Assembly (NCBI RefSeq): GCF_003148475.1
Contig: NZ_QGGG01000004.1
Span: forward strand, 124,001-188,000
Length of the DNA: 64,000 nucleotides
Direction: 5' to 3'
From: Pseudaminobacter salicylatoxidans
GTDB taxonomy: Bacteria; Pseudomonadota; Alphaproteobacteria; Rhizobiales; Rhizobiaceae
Positions 34,446 through 42,953 of the stretch are shown here, in pieces (position 1 is the first letter of the stretch; each line of letters opens with the position of its first letter). The notes under the pieces were generated by a model that was given only the letters and a program-made list of their open reading frames with translations, had not been told where the DNA came from and searched no databases. The translations under genes were made by a program, and so were the position numbers.

Positions 34446-34591
34446 GCCCTATTCTCGCCCTACCCCCTCCCCGCGAGGGGGAGGAGAATGATTTTCGTCG
34501 CCATAGTCGCCAAAACGGTGAAGATCAGTGCCAGCCGGACATGCAGCTGGGTTCCCCTCCCCCTTGTGGGGAGGGGTTTGGGGTGGGGCAT
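34446..34591. repeat. Palindromic repeat element, intergenic copy
   Basis: Two arms of about 37-44 bp that are inverted copies of each other: the left one contains CCCCTCCCCGCGAGGGGGAG (34463-34484 region), the right one CCCCTCCCCCTTGTGGGGAG (34555-34575 region) and then GGGGTGGGGCAT. Each arm is itself palindromic. About 60 bp of unrelated sequence lies between. It fills the gap between the PotA-like and VOC genes. A second copy is inside the gene at 38696. Confidence 0.8.
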
Positions 34592-34631
34592 TTCAAATGC
34601 AATTGCCTGACCGAAACAGGGAGACGCCCGC

Positions 34632-35045
34632 ATGACGATCACCGCGCTCGACCATGTCCAGCTCGCCATGCCGGCGGGCGGCGAGGAAGAAGCCCGGCGC
34701 TTCTATGAAGGCCTGCTCGGCATCCCCGAAACGCCCAAGCCGCCAGCGCTCGCGGCACGCGGAGGCTGCTGGTTCGAGGCAGGCACGGTGAAAATCCATC
34801 TCGGCGTGGAGGCCGTTTTCGTGCCGGCCCGCAAGGCGCATCCCGCCCTGGTAACGGATGATCTCGCCACCCTCACGGCACGTCTTGAAGTCGCCGGCAT
34901 CGCGATAACGCCCGACAATGCGATTGCCGGCACGCGCCGCTGCCATGTCAGCGACCCTTTCGGCAATCGCATCGAGCTGATCCAGGACAAGGCAACCATG
35001 GAGCAACAGGGGTCCCGGGATAGGCTGCTCAGTAGCCGGCCTTGA
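34632..35045 (+). CDS. VOC-superfamily (glyoxalase-like) protein
   Basis: 137 residues: LDHVQLAMPAGGEEEARRFY with the first metal His, CWFEAGTVKIHLGVEAVF, and CHVSDPFGNRIELIQD with the closing Glu. One two-motif VOC unit that dimerises; substrate not predictable. Ends by overlapping the binding-protein gene on the other strand by 17 bases. Confidence 0.85.
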   Translation: MTITALDHVQLAMPAGGEEEARRFYEGLLGIPETPKPPALAARGGCWFEAGTVKIHLGVEAVFVPARKAHPALVTDDLATLTARLEVAGIAITPDNAIAGTRRCHVSDPFGNRIELIQDKATMEQQGSRDRLLSSRP

Positions 35046-36111
35046 TCTTCTCGAATTCGGCGATCATCTTCTGCTTGAGGTCTGACGGCACCGGCGACTG
35101 GAACCAGATCCTGTCCGAACTTTCCTGGGCGGTTTCGTAGCCCTGTTCCTTCAGCACCTGCGGGTCTACGCCTGCCATGCCTTTCGCATTGGCGTGGCCG
35201 TAGCCCCAGTCGCCCACCAGCGTCTTGGCGACTTCCGGGTCGTTCAGCGCGCTCAGGAAATCATAGGCCTTGTCCTTGTTACCCGGCGCATCCTTGAACA
35301 TCACATAGCCGCAGACCCAGGTGGAATAGCCTTCGTCCGTATCCTTCCTGGCCTTGATCGGCACGCCATTGGCCACCGACTGGGCCACCGCATCGTTCCA
35401 TGCCCATGCCAGATCGACCTCGCCGCCGGTCAACGCCTGCACGATTTCCGTGGTGTCGGCCCAGTAGAGGCGAACATTCTTGTGCACCTGCCGCAAAAAA
35501 TCCGACGCCTGCCTGAACTGCTCGTCGTTCATCACGGCGCCGTTCCTGAGGCCGATGGCGATGGCGGCGAGCGCATAGGCGTCGTCCACATTGTCACCGA
35601 TCGAGACGCGGCCCTCGAATTTCGGATCGGCGAACGCCCTTACCGATTGCACGTCCTTCTCATCGATCTTGTCGCTGTTGTAGGTGAGCTGGGTGTTGCC
35701 CCATTCATAGGGCATCAGCCAGACCTTGCCGTCATCGCTGGTGACAAGGTCCTTCATCGCCATGATGTCGGGGTTGAGATCGCTCCAGCCTTCGATCCGC
35801 GACGTGTCGAGCGGCTGCAGCAACCCCGCCTCGCGCCATTTCACGACATTCTGCGAGCACGGATGGCCGAGGTCGGCCTTGAAGCCGGAACGCAGCTTCT
35901 GGAACGCTTCCTCCTCTTCCCCGAAGAAGGCGAAGCTCGGCGAATCTCCATATTTCCCGGCATATTTCGGATGGAAGCTGGGGTCTTCGTAGCCGGCCCA
36001 GTCAAAGACCAGCAGATTGTCGTCGGCCGCTCTCGCAAGCCCGGCCACGGACGCCGCCAGAACCCCTGTCAACGCCAGCGCGAGCGAAAGCCGTTTGGTG
36101 CGTGTTTTCAT
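35029..36111 (-). CDS. Polyamine-type ABC periplasmic binding protein (PotD-like)
   Basis: About 360 residues. Signal peptide MKTRTKRLSLALALTGVLAA, cleaved near GLARA. Type II fold markers: LLVFDWAGYEDPSFHPKYAG, PYEWGNTQLTYNSDKIDE, YWADTTEIVQALTGGEVDLA and WAWNDAVAQSVANG, the PotD pattern. ATG at 36111 has AAAGGA eight bases before it and is preferred to 36120. Twenty-odd bases after the BetI-like gene stop, so both form one transcript. It is the likely partner of the permease genes at 31521-34370. Confidence 0.9.
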   Translation of the reverse strand: MKTRTKRLSLALALTGVLAASVAGLARAADDNLLVFDWAGYEDPSFHPKYAGKYGDSPSFAFFGEEEEAFQKLRSGFKADLGHPCSQNVVKWREAGLLQPLDTSRIEGWSDLNPDIMAMKDLVTSDDGKVWLMPYEWGNTQLTYNSDKIDEKDVQSVRAFADPKFEGRVSIGDNVDDAYALAAIAIGLRNGAVMNDEQFRQASDFLRQVHKNVRLYWADTTEIVQALTGGEVDLAWAWNDAVAQSVANGVPIKARKDTDEGYSTWVCGYVMFKDAPGNKDKAYDFLSALNDPEVAKTLVGDWGYGHANAKGMAGVDPQVLKEQGYETAQESSDRIWFQSPVPSDLKQKMIAEFEKIKAGY

Positions 36112-36141
36112 CGTTCCCATCCTTTGGTCTTGTTTTTGGTG

Positions 36142-36852
36142 TCAGGCGATCTTCTCCCGTGCCTCGCCTCCCCGCGAGAAATGATCGGGAAAAACCGATG
36201 CGAGATAGTCGGCAGCCGCGCGGAAGGCGCTTTCGCGCGTGACGTTCTCGGCGCCTATCATCAGGCGCAGCCACAGGCCCTCGAGCATCGCGCTCAGGGC
36301 CAGCGCGGTGGCTTCCACGTCGTAGCCATAGCCGGCCTCGTCCTTGAGCCGCTCGCACAGGTCGACGATGGTCTGCTGATAGACCTTGTCGCGCGCCCCG
36401 CTCAGCGCCTGATAGGTCGGCCGCGATTTGGCTTCGCCCCAGAAGGCGCACCAGGCCGCCAGCTTGCGCTTGTTGCAGATCGAGCGGTCGAAATCGGCCG
36501 CGACCAGCGCATGGAGCCGCCGCGCGGCGTCGCCGCCGGCCTTGTCGAGCGCAGTGCGCCAATGGGCGGCATATTCGTCATACATATGCTGCAACGTCGC
36601 GACGAGCAGCCTTTCCTTGCTTTCGAAATGGAAGTTGACGATGCCGCGCGACAGCCCGGCGCCATCGGCCACATCGGCCATCGTGGTGTCGGAATAGCCG
36701 CGCTTGGCGAGCGAATCGATCGTTGCCTCTATGAGCTGCAACTGCCGCGTTTCCTTCGATGCCTTGCGGCTGCGTTTTTCCGTGTCGTTCCTCTCGACCG
36801 CCTTCTCGGCCGGCCGTTGCACTGTCTTCATCGCCGCTGTCATGCTCCACAT
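36142..36852 (-). CDS. TetR-family repressor, BetI-like
   Basis: 236 residues. After a charged lead come the TetR helices QLQLIEATIDSLAKRGYSDT, MADVADGAGLSRGIVNFHFE and SKERLLVATLQHM. The C-terminal domain follows BetI closely (RKLAAWCAFWGEA, ALSAMLEGLWLRLMIG). BetI binds 6-base inverted repeats of the TTGAAC type and is released by choline-like ligands. Three such repeats with equal spacing occur at 26542, 31356 and 37006, the last in its own divergent promoter. A possible later start is the Met at residue 8. Confidence 0.85.
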   Translation of the reverse strand: MWSMTAAMKTVQRPAEKAVERNDTEKRSRKASKETRQLQLIEATIDSLAKRGYSDTTMADVADGAGLSRGIVNFHFESKERLLVATLQHMYDEYAAHWRTALDKAGGDAARRLHALVAADFDRSICNKRKLAAWCAFWGEAKSRPTYQALSGARDKVYQQTIVDLCERLKDEAGYGYDVEATALALSAMLEGLWLRLMIGAENVTRESAFRAAADYLASVFPDHFSRGGEAREKIA

Positions 36853-37005
36853 CGCCGGTTAACGATCCCCGCCCGGCTTCCACCGACGAAGATCAGCAAG
36901 ACGATAGGCGCCATTGTCAAGAAACTTCCGCATGGCCCGCCGGCCCTCATTGTCCCCTTGCGACGGAAGCCTACTCCGCTTCAGTCAAAACGCAACGTTT
37001 ATTTG

Positions 37006-37021
37006 TTGAACATTCATTCAG
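37006..37021. promoter_or_regulatory. BetI-like operator, site 3 (repressor/oxidoreductase promoter)
   Basis: TTGAAC-ATTC-ATTCAG, the 6-N4-6 form with one mismatch in the last base, in the divergent gap between the BetI-like gene and the oxidoreductase operon, 69 bp before the latter's ATG. Suggests autoregulation plus control of the operon. Confidence 0.55.
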
Positions 37022-37089
37022 AATCTATGGACAGCATCGGCATTGTCGTGTCAGATTTGCCATAAAAGAACACAAGAGCGGGAACCGGA

Positions 37090-38709
37090 ATGAAGACTTG
37101 GGACGCCATCGTCATCGGCGCCGGGCACAACGGGCTCGTCAATGCCTGCTACCTGCAGCGCGCCGGGCTCGACGTGCTGGTGGTGGAGAAGAACGACTGG
37201 ATCGGCGGCGCCGCGACAAGCCGCTCGCTCACGCCCGGCTTCCTCTACTCCAACTGCTCCTATGTCTGCTCGCTGTTTCGGCCCGAGATCATGCGCGACC
37301 TCGAACTGCCACGCTTCGGGCTGCAGGTCATCTCCTATGAGGGCGGCGCGGTGTTCACCCGTGATGGCGACTACCTCGCCAACTACCGCGACCACCACGC
37401 CCACCGCCGAGAATTCGCGCGCTTCTCCGCCCGCGACGCCGAGGCCTATGACCGCTACGCCCGCGACGTGACGCGCCAGTGCCGCTTCATCCAGCCACTT
37501 CTGATGCGCACCGCGCCTGACCCGACCAGTTTTCGTCCGCGCGACATCGGCGAGCTGATCTACCTCGGGAAAAAATTCGCCGGGCTGGGCGCGGCCGAAA
37601 TGGCCGACACGCTGCGCTTCTGGACCATGTCGATCTCCGACTTCCTCGACGAATATTTCGAGACCGACGTCATCAAGGCCAATTTCGCGCTTTCGGGCAT
37701 CATCGGCACCGCCCTCGGCCCCATGTCGCCCGGCACGGCCTATGTGCTGCTGCATCATTATATGGGCGAGGTAGACGGTTCGGTCGGTGCCTGGGGCTAT
37801 GCGCGCGGCGGCATGGGTGCCGTCACCAAGGCGCTTGCGGACAGTTTCCTCGCCTCCGGCGGCACCATCCGCGCGAGCGCGGAAGTGGAACAGGTGCTGG
37901 TGAAGAACGGCAAGGCGCGCGGGCTGGTTCTGGCCGGCGGCGAGGAGATTTTCGGCAAGCTCATCGTCTCCAATGCCGACGTCAAGCGCACCTTTCTGAA
38001 GCTCGTCGAGGAAAAGGAACTGCCCGACAGGTTCCTGCGCCGCGTGAAGAACTTCAAGATGCGCGGCTCGTCGGGCAAGGTGAACATCGCGCTGGATTCG
38101 ATGCCCGAATTCCCCGCTCTGCCCAAGGATTCGCCCTGCTATCGCGGCGACATGCATTTCACCGATTCCGTCGAGCGCATGGAGCGCGGCTATGACGACT
38201 GGAAGGCCGGGCGCTGGTCGGCCGATCCCTTCCTCGACATGATGATGCCCACCATGCTCGATCCGACCATGGCCCCGCCGGGCAAGCATTTCATGAGCTG
38301 CTTCGTGCAATATTGCCCGCCCAAGGTCGAAGGCCGCGACTGGACCGACGCCGACCGCGACGCCTTCGCCGAGACGGTCGTCTCGCAGATCGCCGACTAT
38401 TCGCCTGGCTTCCGCGACCGCATCATCCACATGGAGGTGCGCACGCCGCGTGAGATCGAAGCCGAGGTCGGCCTCACCGAGGGCAACATCTTCCAGGGCG
38501 AGCTGACCTTCGACCAGTTGCTGTTCAACCGCCCGGTGCCCGGCTACGCGCAATATCGCTCGCCCGTCGACGGGCTCTATATGTGCGGTTCCTCAACTCA
38601 CCCCGGCGGCGGCGTGATGGGTGCGCCCGGCCGCAACGCGGCAAATGAAATCCTGCGTGACCTGTCACGCCCCACCAAGCATATGAGCCCGGCCCATGAT
38701 GTCATTTGA
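37090..38709 (+). CDS. FAD-dependent oxidoreductase, CrtI/phytoene-desaturase-like
   Basis: 539 residues. The N-terminal Rossmann motif is DAIVIGAGHNGLVNACYLQR followed by VVEKNDWIGGAATSRSLTPG, and the C-terminal FAD block is YMCGSSTHPGGGVMGAPGRN, the CrtI/PYROXD2-like pattern. Such enzymes desaturate or oxidise C-C or C-N bonds. First gene of an operon with a second copy, a GcvT-like protein and a small protein, under a BetI-like operator. Confidence 0.88.
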   Translation: MKTWDAIVIGAGHNGLVNACYLQRAGLDVLVVEKNDWIGGAATSRSLTPGFLYSNCSYVCSLFRPEIMRDLELPRFGLQVISYEGGAVFTRDGDYLANYRDHHAHRREFARFSARDAEAYDRYARDVTRQCRFIQPLLMRTAPDPTSFRPRDIGELIYLGKKFAGLGAAEMADTLRFWTMSISDFLDEYFETDVIKANFALSGIIGTALGPMSPGTAYVLLHHYMGEVDGSVGAWGYARGGMGAVTKALADSFLASGGTIRASAEVEQVLVKNGKARGLVLAGGEEIFGKLIVSNADVKRTFLKLVEEKELPDRFLRRVKNFKMRGSSGKVNIALDSMPEFPALPKDSPCYRGDMHFTDSVERMERGYDDWKAGRWSADPFLDMMMPTMLDPTMAPPGKHFMSCFVQYCPPKVEGRDWTDADRDAFAETVVSQIADYSPGFRDRIIHMEVRTPREIEAEVGLTEGNIFQGELTFDQLLFNRPVPGYAQYRSPVDGLYMCGSSTHPGGGVMGAPGRNAANEILRDLSRPTKHMSPAHDVI

Positions 38710-40414
38710 TGCACCCAAATGGGATGTGCTTGTCATCGGCGGCGGCCACAACGGCCTTGTCGCCGCAGCAACGCTGGCCAAAAGCGGCCGCAAGGTGCTG
38801 GTTCTGGAGGCCGCCGGCGAGGTCGGCGGCGCGGCCCGCACTGAGGAGTTCGCGCCGGGTTTTCGCGTCTCCACCGCCCATCTGCTCAACCGCCTGCATC
38901 CGGAGGTGGTGAAGACGCTGGAGCTGGAGCGTCACGGGCTTGTTTTCTCTGGAATTACCTCCACCCCTGCCCCCTCCCCGCAAGGGGGAGGGGAATCGGG
39001 CGTCGGCTCTGTCCATCGCGAAACATCAACGGCCTTGGCGGAAGCAGCACCAACATCCCCCTCCCCCTTGTCAGGAGGGGCTAGGGGTGTGGGCATCCGG
39101 TTTGCTCCCAGCGTTGCGCTGTCGCGCGACGGCGAGCCGCTGACGCTTCATGGTGGCTATGGCGAAAGCCTCTCCGGCGCCTCGGCCTCCGAACAGGCGG
39201 CGTGGCAGGAATTGCGGGCACAACTCCTGCGTTATGCCGGCATTCTGAAACCGCTGCTGGCGCGCCGGCCGCCCGACCTTGGCAATATGTCGCTGATGGA
39301 AAGTTCGGCCTTCGCCGTGACCGGCCTGTCGCTGCGCCGGCTCGGCAAGGAGGACATGCGCGATTTCCTGCGTATGCTTCTGATGAACGTTTCGGACGTC
39401 GCCGACGAACATCTGGAGGACGACCGGCTGAAGGGCCTGCTTGCCTTCGACGCCACGCTCGGCAGTCATCTCGGGCCTCGCTCGCCCACCTCGCTGCTCG
39501 GCCTCTACTTTCGTCTTGCCGGCGAGATCGGCGGCCAGGCCGGCGCACAGGCGCTGCCCGTGGGCGGCATGGGTGCGGTGATGGCAAGCGTGCTGCGCGC
39601 GGCACAGGCTGCCGGTGTCACCATTCGCACCGACGCATCGGTGGCGAAAATCCTCGTCGAAAAGGATCGCGCCGCAGGTGTGGCCCTCGATGGCGGCGAG
39701 GAAATCCGCGCCCGCACAATTGTCTCGGCCATCAATCCCCAAAACACCTTTTTGGACCTCGTCGGCACGCGCGAAATCGACACCGGTTTCGTCCGGCGGA
39801 TCAAAAACATCCGAATGAAGGGCGATGCGGCAAAGCTCCATCTGGCGCTCGACCGGCCGCTGGAGTTTTCGGGCCTCGAGGCCGCCGGCCATCGAGGCCG
39901 CCTGGTGATTGCGCCCTCATCCGACCATGTCGAGCGCGCCTTCAACCCGGCCAAATATGGCGAGTTTTCGCCCGAACCGGTGATGGAGATCACCCTGCCG
40001 AGCCTGTCTGACCCCACGCTCGCGCCGGATGGCGCCTGCGTGCTCTCGGCCGTGGTGCAATATGCGCCCTATGCGCTGAAGGAAGGCTGGGAGGCGGGGC
40101 GGAAAAGGTTTCTGGCCGCCATCATGGCCCAGCTCGAGCTTTACGCCCCGGGTGTCGGCAGGCTGGTGCGCCATGCCGAACTGCTGACACCCGCCGACCT
40201 CGAAGCGCGTTACCGCATGCCCGGCGGCCACTGGCACCACGGCGAATTGCAGGCCGACCAGATGCTGATGTCGCGTCCCGCCTTCGGCGCTGCCGGCTAC
40301 GACACGCCGGTGGCCGGACTGTTCCTGTGCGGCGCCGGCTCGCATCCGGGCGGCGGCGTTTCCGGCGTGCCGGGGTTGAACGCAGCGCGGCGGATTTTGG
40401 AGATGAGGGGCTAA
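38696..40414 (+). CDS. FAD-dependent oxidoreductase, CrtI-like, with in-frame repeat insertion
   Basis: 572 residues. It matches its neighbour: DVLVIGGGHNGLVAAATLAK, EVGGAARTEEFAPG and LCGAGSHPGGGVSGVPGLN. Residues about 87-133 (TSTPAPSPQGGGESGVG to SPSPLSGGARGVG) have no counterpart in the sister protein and are encoded by a palindromic repeat (38957-39096). The flanks LELERHGLVFSG and SVALSRDGEPLTLHGGY align with the sister without it, and removing it leaves about 525 residues, near the sister's 539. Starts 14 bases inside the preceding gene. Confidence 0.85.
   Translation: MMSFDAPKWDVLVIGGGHNGLVAAATLAKSGRKVLVLEAAGEVGGAARTEEFAPGFRVSTAHLLNRLHPEVVKTLELERHGLVFSGITSTPAPSPQGGGESGVGSVHRETSTALAEAAPTSPSPLSGGARGVGIRFAPSVALSRDGEPLTLHGGYGESLSGASASEQAAWQELRAQLLRYAGILKPLLARRPPDLGNMSLMESSAFAVTGLSLRRLGKEDMRDFLRMLLMNVSDVADEHLEDDRLKGLLAFDATLGSHLGPRSPTSLLGLYFRLAGEIGGQAGAQALPVGGMGAVMASVLRAAQAAGVTIRTDASVAKILVEKDRAAGVALDGGEEIRARTIVSAINPQNTFLDLVGTREIDTGFVRRIKNIRMKGDAAKLHLALDRPLEFSGLEAAGHRGRLVIAPSSDHVERAFNPAKYGEFSPEPVMEITLPSLSDPTLAPDGACVLSAVVQYAPYALKEGWEAGRKRFLAAIMAQLELYAPGVGRLVRHAELLTPADLEARYRMPGGHWHHGELQADQMLMSRPAFGAAGYDTPVAGLFLCGAGSHPGGGVSGVPGLNAARRILEMRG
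38957..39096. repeat. Palindromic repeat element inside a coding sequence
   Basis: Same layout as the intergenic copy at 34446: left arm with CCCCTCCCCGCAAGGGGGAG, right arm with CCCCTCCCCCTTGTCAGGAG and GGGGTGTGGGCAT, arms being inverted copies of each other with about 58 bp between. The reading frame stays open through all of it, so it adds about 47 residues to the oxidoreductase. Confidence 0.8.
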
Positions 40415-40416
40415 GC

Positions 40417-41670
40417 ATGTCGAAGACGGCCGTGAAACCCATCGCCGAGCAGCCGACTGTCCGGCCGCTTCACTCCCCCGCCCAGCTCCACTTCCGCACG
40501 CTGCGCCTCGACACGCCGTTCCAGCCGCGCATCGACACGCTGATGAAGACCAATGACTGGTACGACTGGGGCGGCTATCGCGCGCCCGCCTCGCTGTGGG
40601 ACGAGGAGCTGGAATATTTCGCGATCCGTAGCCAGGCCGCACTTTTCGACATCTCGCCCATGACAAAATACCGGATCGAGGGACCGGACGCCGAAACCTT
40701 CCTCAACCGCCTCACGCTGCGCGACGTGACCAGGTTGAAATCCGGCCGCGTCCACTACACCGCGTGGTGCGACGATGCCGGCCATGTGCTCGACGACGGC
40801 ACGCTGTTCCGCCTTGCCGAAACCCGTTTCCGGCTCTGCTGCCAGGAGCGACATTTGCCCTGGCTGCTCGACAGCGCCATCGGCTTCGACGTCACCGTGT
40901 CGGAAGAAACCGAGGCGGTCGCCGCACTTGCCCTCCAGGGCCCGACCTCCTTCGCCATTTTGCGCGAAGCGGGCTTCGAAGGCGTGGAGCGGTTGAAGGT
41001 TTTTGACCTTGCCGACTTCCCGCATGGAGACGGCAGTGTCACCATTTCGCGTACCGGCTTTACCGGCGATCTCGGCTACGAGCTGTTCATGCCCGTCGAA
41101 CTGGCCTTGTCGCTATGGGACAGGCTGATGGAGGCCGGGCAGTCGCGTGGCATCCGCGCCATCGGCTACACTGCGCTGAACCGCGCGAGGCTGGAGGCCG
41201 GGCTGATCGTGGCCAATGCCGATTTCGTCACCGCCGAGCATGCCATCCGGGCCGACCGCGTGCGCATGCCCGACGAGATCGGGCTTGGCTTCATGGTCGA
41301 TCTGGAAAAGGGCTATTTCAACGGCCGCCGCGCCATCGTCGAGGCGCGCGCGAAAGGCAGGCTGCAGCACGTTCTGGTCGGGCTGGAGATCGAGGGCAAT
41401 ATTCCCGCGGAGCACGCCATCGTCTATCATCGCAAAAGGAAGGAAGTCGGGCTGGTGAGTGCCGCCATCTGGTCGCCCATGGCCAAGCGCAACATCGCGC
41501 TGGCAAGTCTCGTGCGGCCCTATGGCGACACGATTTCCGACGACCTCTGGGTCGAGATCTATGCCATGCGCGAGCTGAAATACGAACGGCTCATGAAGCG
41601 GGCGAAGGTGGTGGCGCGGCCCTTCGTAAAACTCGACCGCCGCACCGCGAGCCCGCCGCCGGAGTTCTGA
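40417..41670 (+). CDS. GcvT-like aminomethyltransferase/demethylase family protein
   Basis: 417 residues from the ATG at 40417. GcvT fold motifs: ALFDISPMTKYRIEGPDAET, GRVHYTAWCDDAGHVLDDGT, ALQGPTSFAILREAG, TGFTGDLGYELFMPVELALS (the folate-site region) and GLEIEGNIPAEHAIVYH. Stand-alone GcvT-like proteins often move one-carbon units from N-methyl substrates to tetrahydrofolate. Its place behind two FAD oxidoreductases and in the same putative regulon as a Rieske enzyme fits N-demethylation. Methyl donor unknown. Confidence 0.85.
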   Translation: MSKTAVKPIAEQPTVRPLHSPAQLHFRTLRLDTPFQPRIDTLMKTNDWYDWGGYRAPASLWDEELEYFAIRSQAALFDISPMTKYRIEGPDAETFLNRLTLRDVTRLKSGRVHYTAWCDDAGHVLDDGTLFRLAETRFRLCCQERHLPWLLDSAIGFDVTVSEETEAVAALALQGPTSFAILREAGFEGVERLKVFDLADFPHGDGSVTISRTGFTGDLGYELFMPVELALSLWDRLMEAGQSRGIRAIGYTALNRARLEAGLIVANADFVTAEHAIRADRVRMPDEIGLGFMVDLEKGYFNGRRAIVEARAKGRLQHVLVGLEIEGNIPAEHAIVYHRKRKEVGLVSAAIWSPMAKRNIALASLVRPYGDTISDDLWVEIYAMRELKYERLMKRAKVVARPFVKLDRRTASPPPEF

Positions 41671-41672
41671 GC

Positions 41673-41924
41673 ATGACCGGGGCGGACGCCGAATTCGCCG
41701 AACAGTGGCGGCTCATAAATACGCCGCTGGGCGAGGAATGGTCGGGCCGCACACGCTATGCGGCGGCGATGTATTTTCACAAGCGCGGCGACATGGATGC
41801 CGAGGTGCTGGAGATCTACCGCACCTGCTCGCGGCTCGACAGCCAGGACCCGCTACCGATCATCCGCGACCGCGGCGTCGGCAAGGACTGGCTGGGGAGG
41901 ATGGAGAAGGGGAAGCAAGGCTGA
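41673..41924 (+). CDS. Hypothetical small protein at operon end
   Basis: 83 residues (MTGADAEFAEQWRLINTPLG, HKRGDMDAEVLEIYRTCSRL). It starts three bases after the GcvT-like stop, so it is part of that operon. Helical and acidic at the front; no family recognised. A small subunit or adaptor for the oxidoreductases is possible. Confidence 0.65.
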   Translation: MTGADAEFAEQWRLINTPLGEEWSGRTRYAAAMYFHKRGDMDAEVLEIYRTCSRLDSQDPLPIIRDRGVGKDWLGRMEKGKQG

Positions 41925-41967
41925 TCATGCTCAAAGCGTCCCCCTCTTCGTCCCGCTACGCTCCAGA

Positions 41968-42267
41968 TCACTGTTTCAGCACGTCCGCCCATTCGGGATG
42001 ACGGGCGAACTGCGCCGCCGCGAAAGGGCATAGCGGAACGATTTTCACGCCGGCTGCGCGGGCATCCTCGACGACGCGCGCGACCAGTTTCGTGCCGACG
42101 CCCTGCCCGCGAAACACATCCGGCACTGTGGTGTGGTCGATGATAAGCTGATGCCTGTCCGGGCGCCTGAAGGTGATCTCCGCCTCGGCGCCACCGGGCC
42201 CACGCAGCACATAACGGCCGCCAGCATCATTTCCCTCGAGTTCGATTTCCGTAGTCGCTTCCGTCAC
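41968..42267 (-). CDS. GNAT-type acetyltransferase (small YidJ/PF14542 form)
   Basis: About 99 residues, starting at GTG 42267 that overlaps the hydrolase stop (GTGA). RYVLRGPGGAEAEITFRRPD, LIIDHTTVPDVFRGQGVGTK and LVARVVEDARAAGVKIVPLC, FAAAQFARHP give the minimal GNAT fold with the V..yRGqGvg CoA loop. Target unknown. Third gene of the ring-cleavage/hydrolase operon. Confidence 0.85.
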   Translation of the reverse strand: MTEATTEIELEGNDAGGRYVLRGPGGAEAEITFRRPDRHQLIIDHTTVPDVFRGQGVGTKLVARVVEDARAAGVKIVPLCPFAAAQFARHPEWADVLKQ

Positions 42268-42896
42268 GTCCCGGTCTCCTGTTGCAGACGATAAGGCGCA
42301 AGAAAGGTCCGGGCTGCGACAAGCTCGTTCTGCCGCATCTCGTGGCCACCCTCGTGCCATTCCAGTGTGACATCCGCGCCGTCCGCACGCAAATAGCTGT
42401 CCAGCCGCGTCGTCAGTTCCGGCGGGCAGATCGGATCGCGACGCCCTGCGGTGATGAGCACCCGCTTGTCCTCAAGGCTGCCATTCACTTTCGGCTCGAA
42501 CGGGATCAGCGGATGCATCAGGATCGTCGCATCGAACAGGTCGGGCTCGGCAAACAGGACGGATGCCAGGATGTTGGCCCCGTTGGAGAAGCCGATGCCG
42601 ATCACCGAGGACGGTTTGGCCGCCCCGACATGCGCCTTGATGAAATCCGCCATCTTCGCCGTGCGCCGGGCAAGGTCGTCCATGTCGTAGACGCCCTCTG
42701 CCGTGCGGCGAAAGAAGCGCGCAGCGCCATATTCGGAAACGTCGCCGCGCGGCGAGATCGCCGCAACCCCCGGCAGCAGGTCCAACGCCAGCCCGAGCAT
42801 CTGGTTCTCGTTGCCGCCGGTGCCGTGGAAGAGGAAGAGCAGCGGCCCGTTCGGCTTGCCGGGCAGCGGCGTGAAAATATAGCTGTCCTTCGACAT
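42264..42896 (-). CDS. Alpha/beta hydrolase, MhqD/carboxylesterase type
   Basis: 210 residues from MSKDSYIFTPLPGKPNGPLL. Oxyanion region FLFHGTGGNENQM, nucleophile elbow GIGFSNGANILAS, acid VLITAGRRDPICPPEL, His in EWHEGGHEM. GGAGG before the ATG at 42896. In Bacillus the MhqD homologue acts with MhqO against quinones; the same order here supports that role. Confidence 0.85.
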   Translation of the reverse strand: MSKDSYIFTPLPGKPNGPLLFLFHGTGGNENQMLGLALDLLPGVAAISPRGDVSEYGAARFFRRTAEGVYDMDDLARRTAKMADFIKAHVGAAKPSSVIGIGFSNGANILASVLFAEPDLFDATILMHPLIPFEPKVNGSLEDKRVLITAGRRDPICPPELTTRLDSYLRADGADVTLEWHEGGHEMRQNELVAARTFLAPYRLQQETGT

Positions 42897-42953
42897 TGAG
42901 GCCTCCTTGCCTTCACAGTTGAGGGCGGCGACGGACAAGCCGCCGCCAACCGG

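Noticed and set aside
35194-37065. Long plus-strand frame (about 623 codons)
   Set aside because: Antisense to the PotD-like and BetI-like genes with clear motifs.
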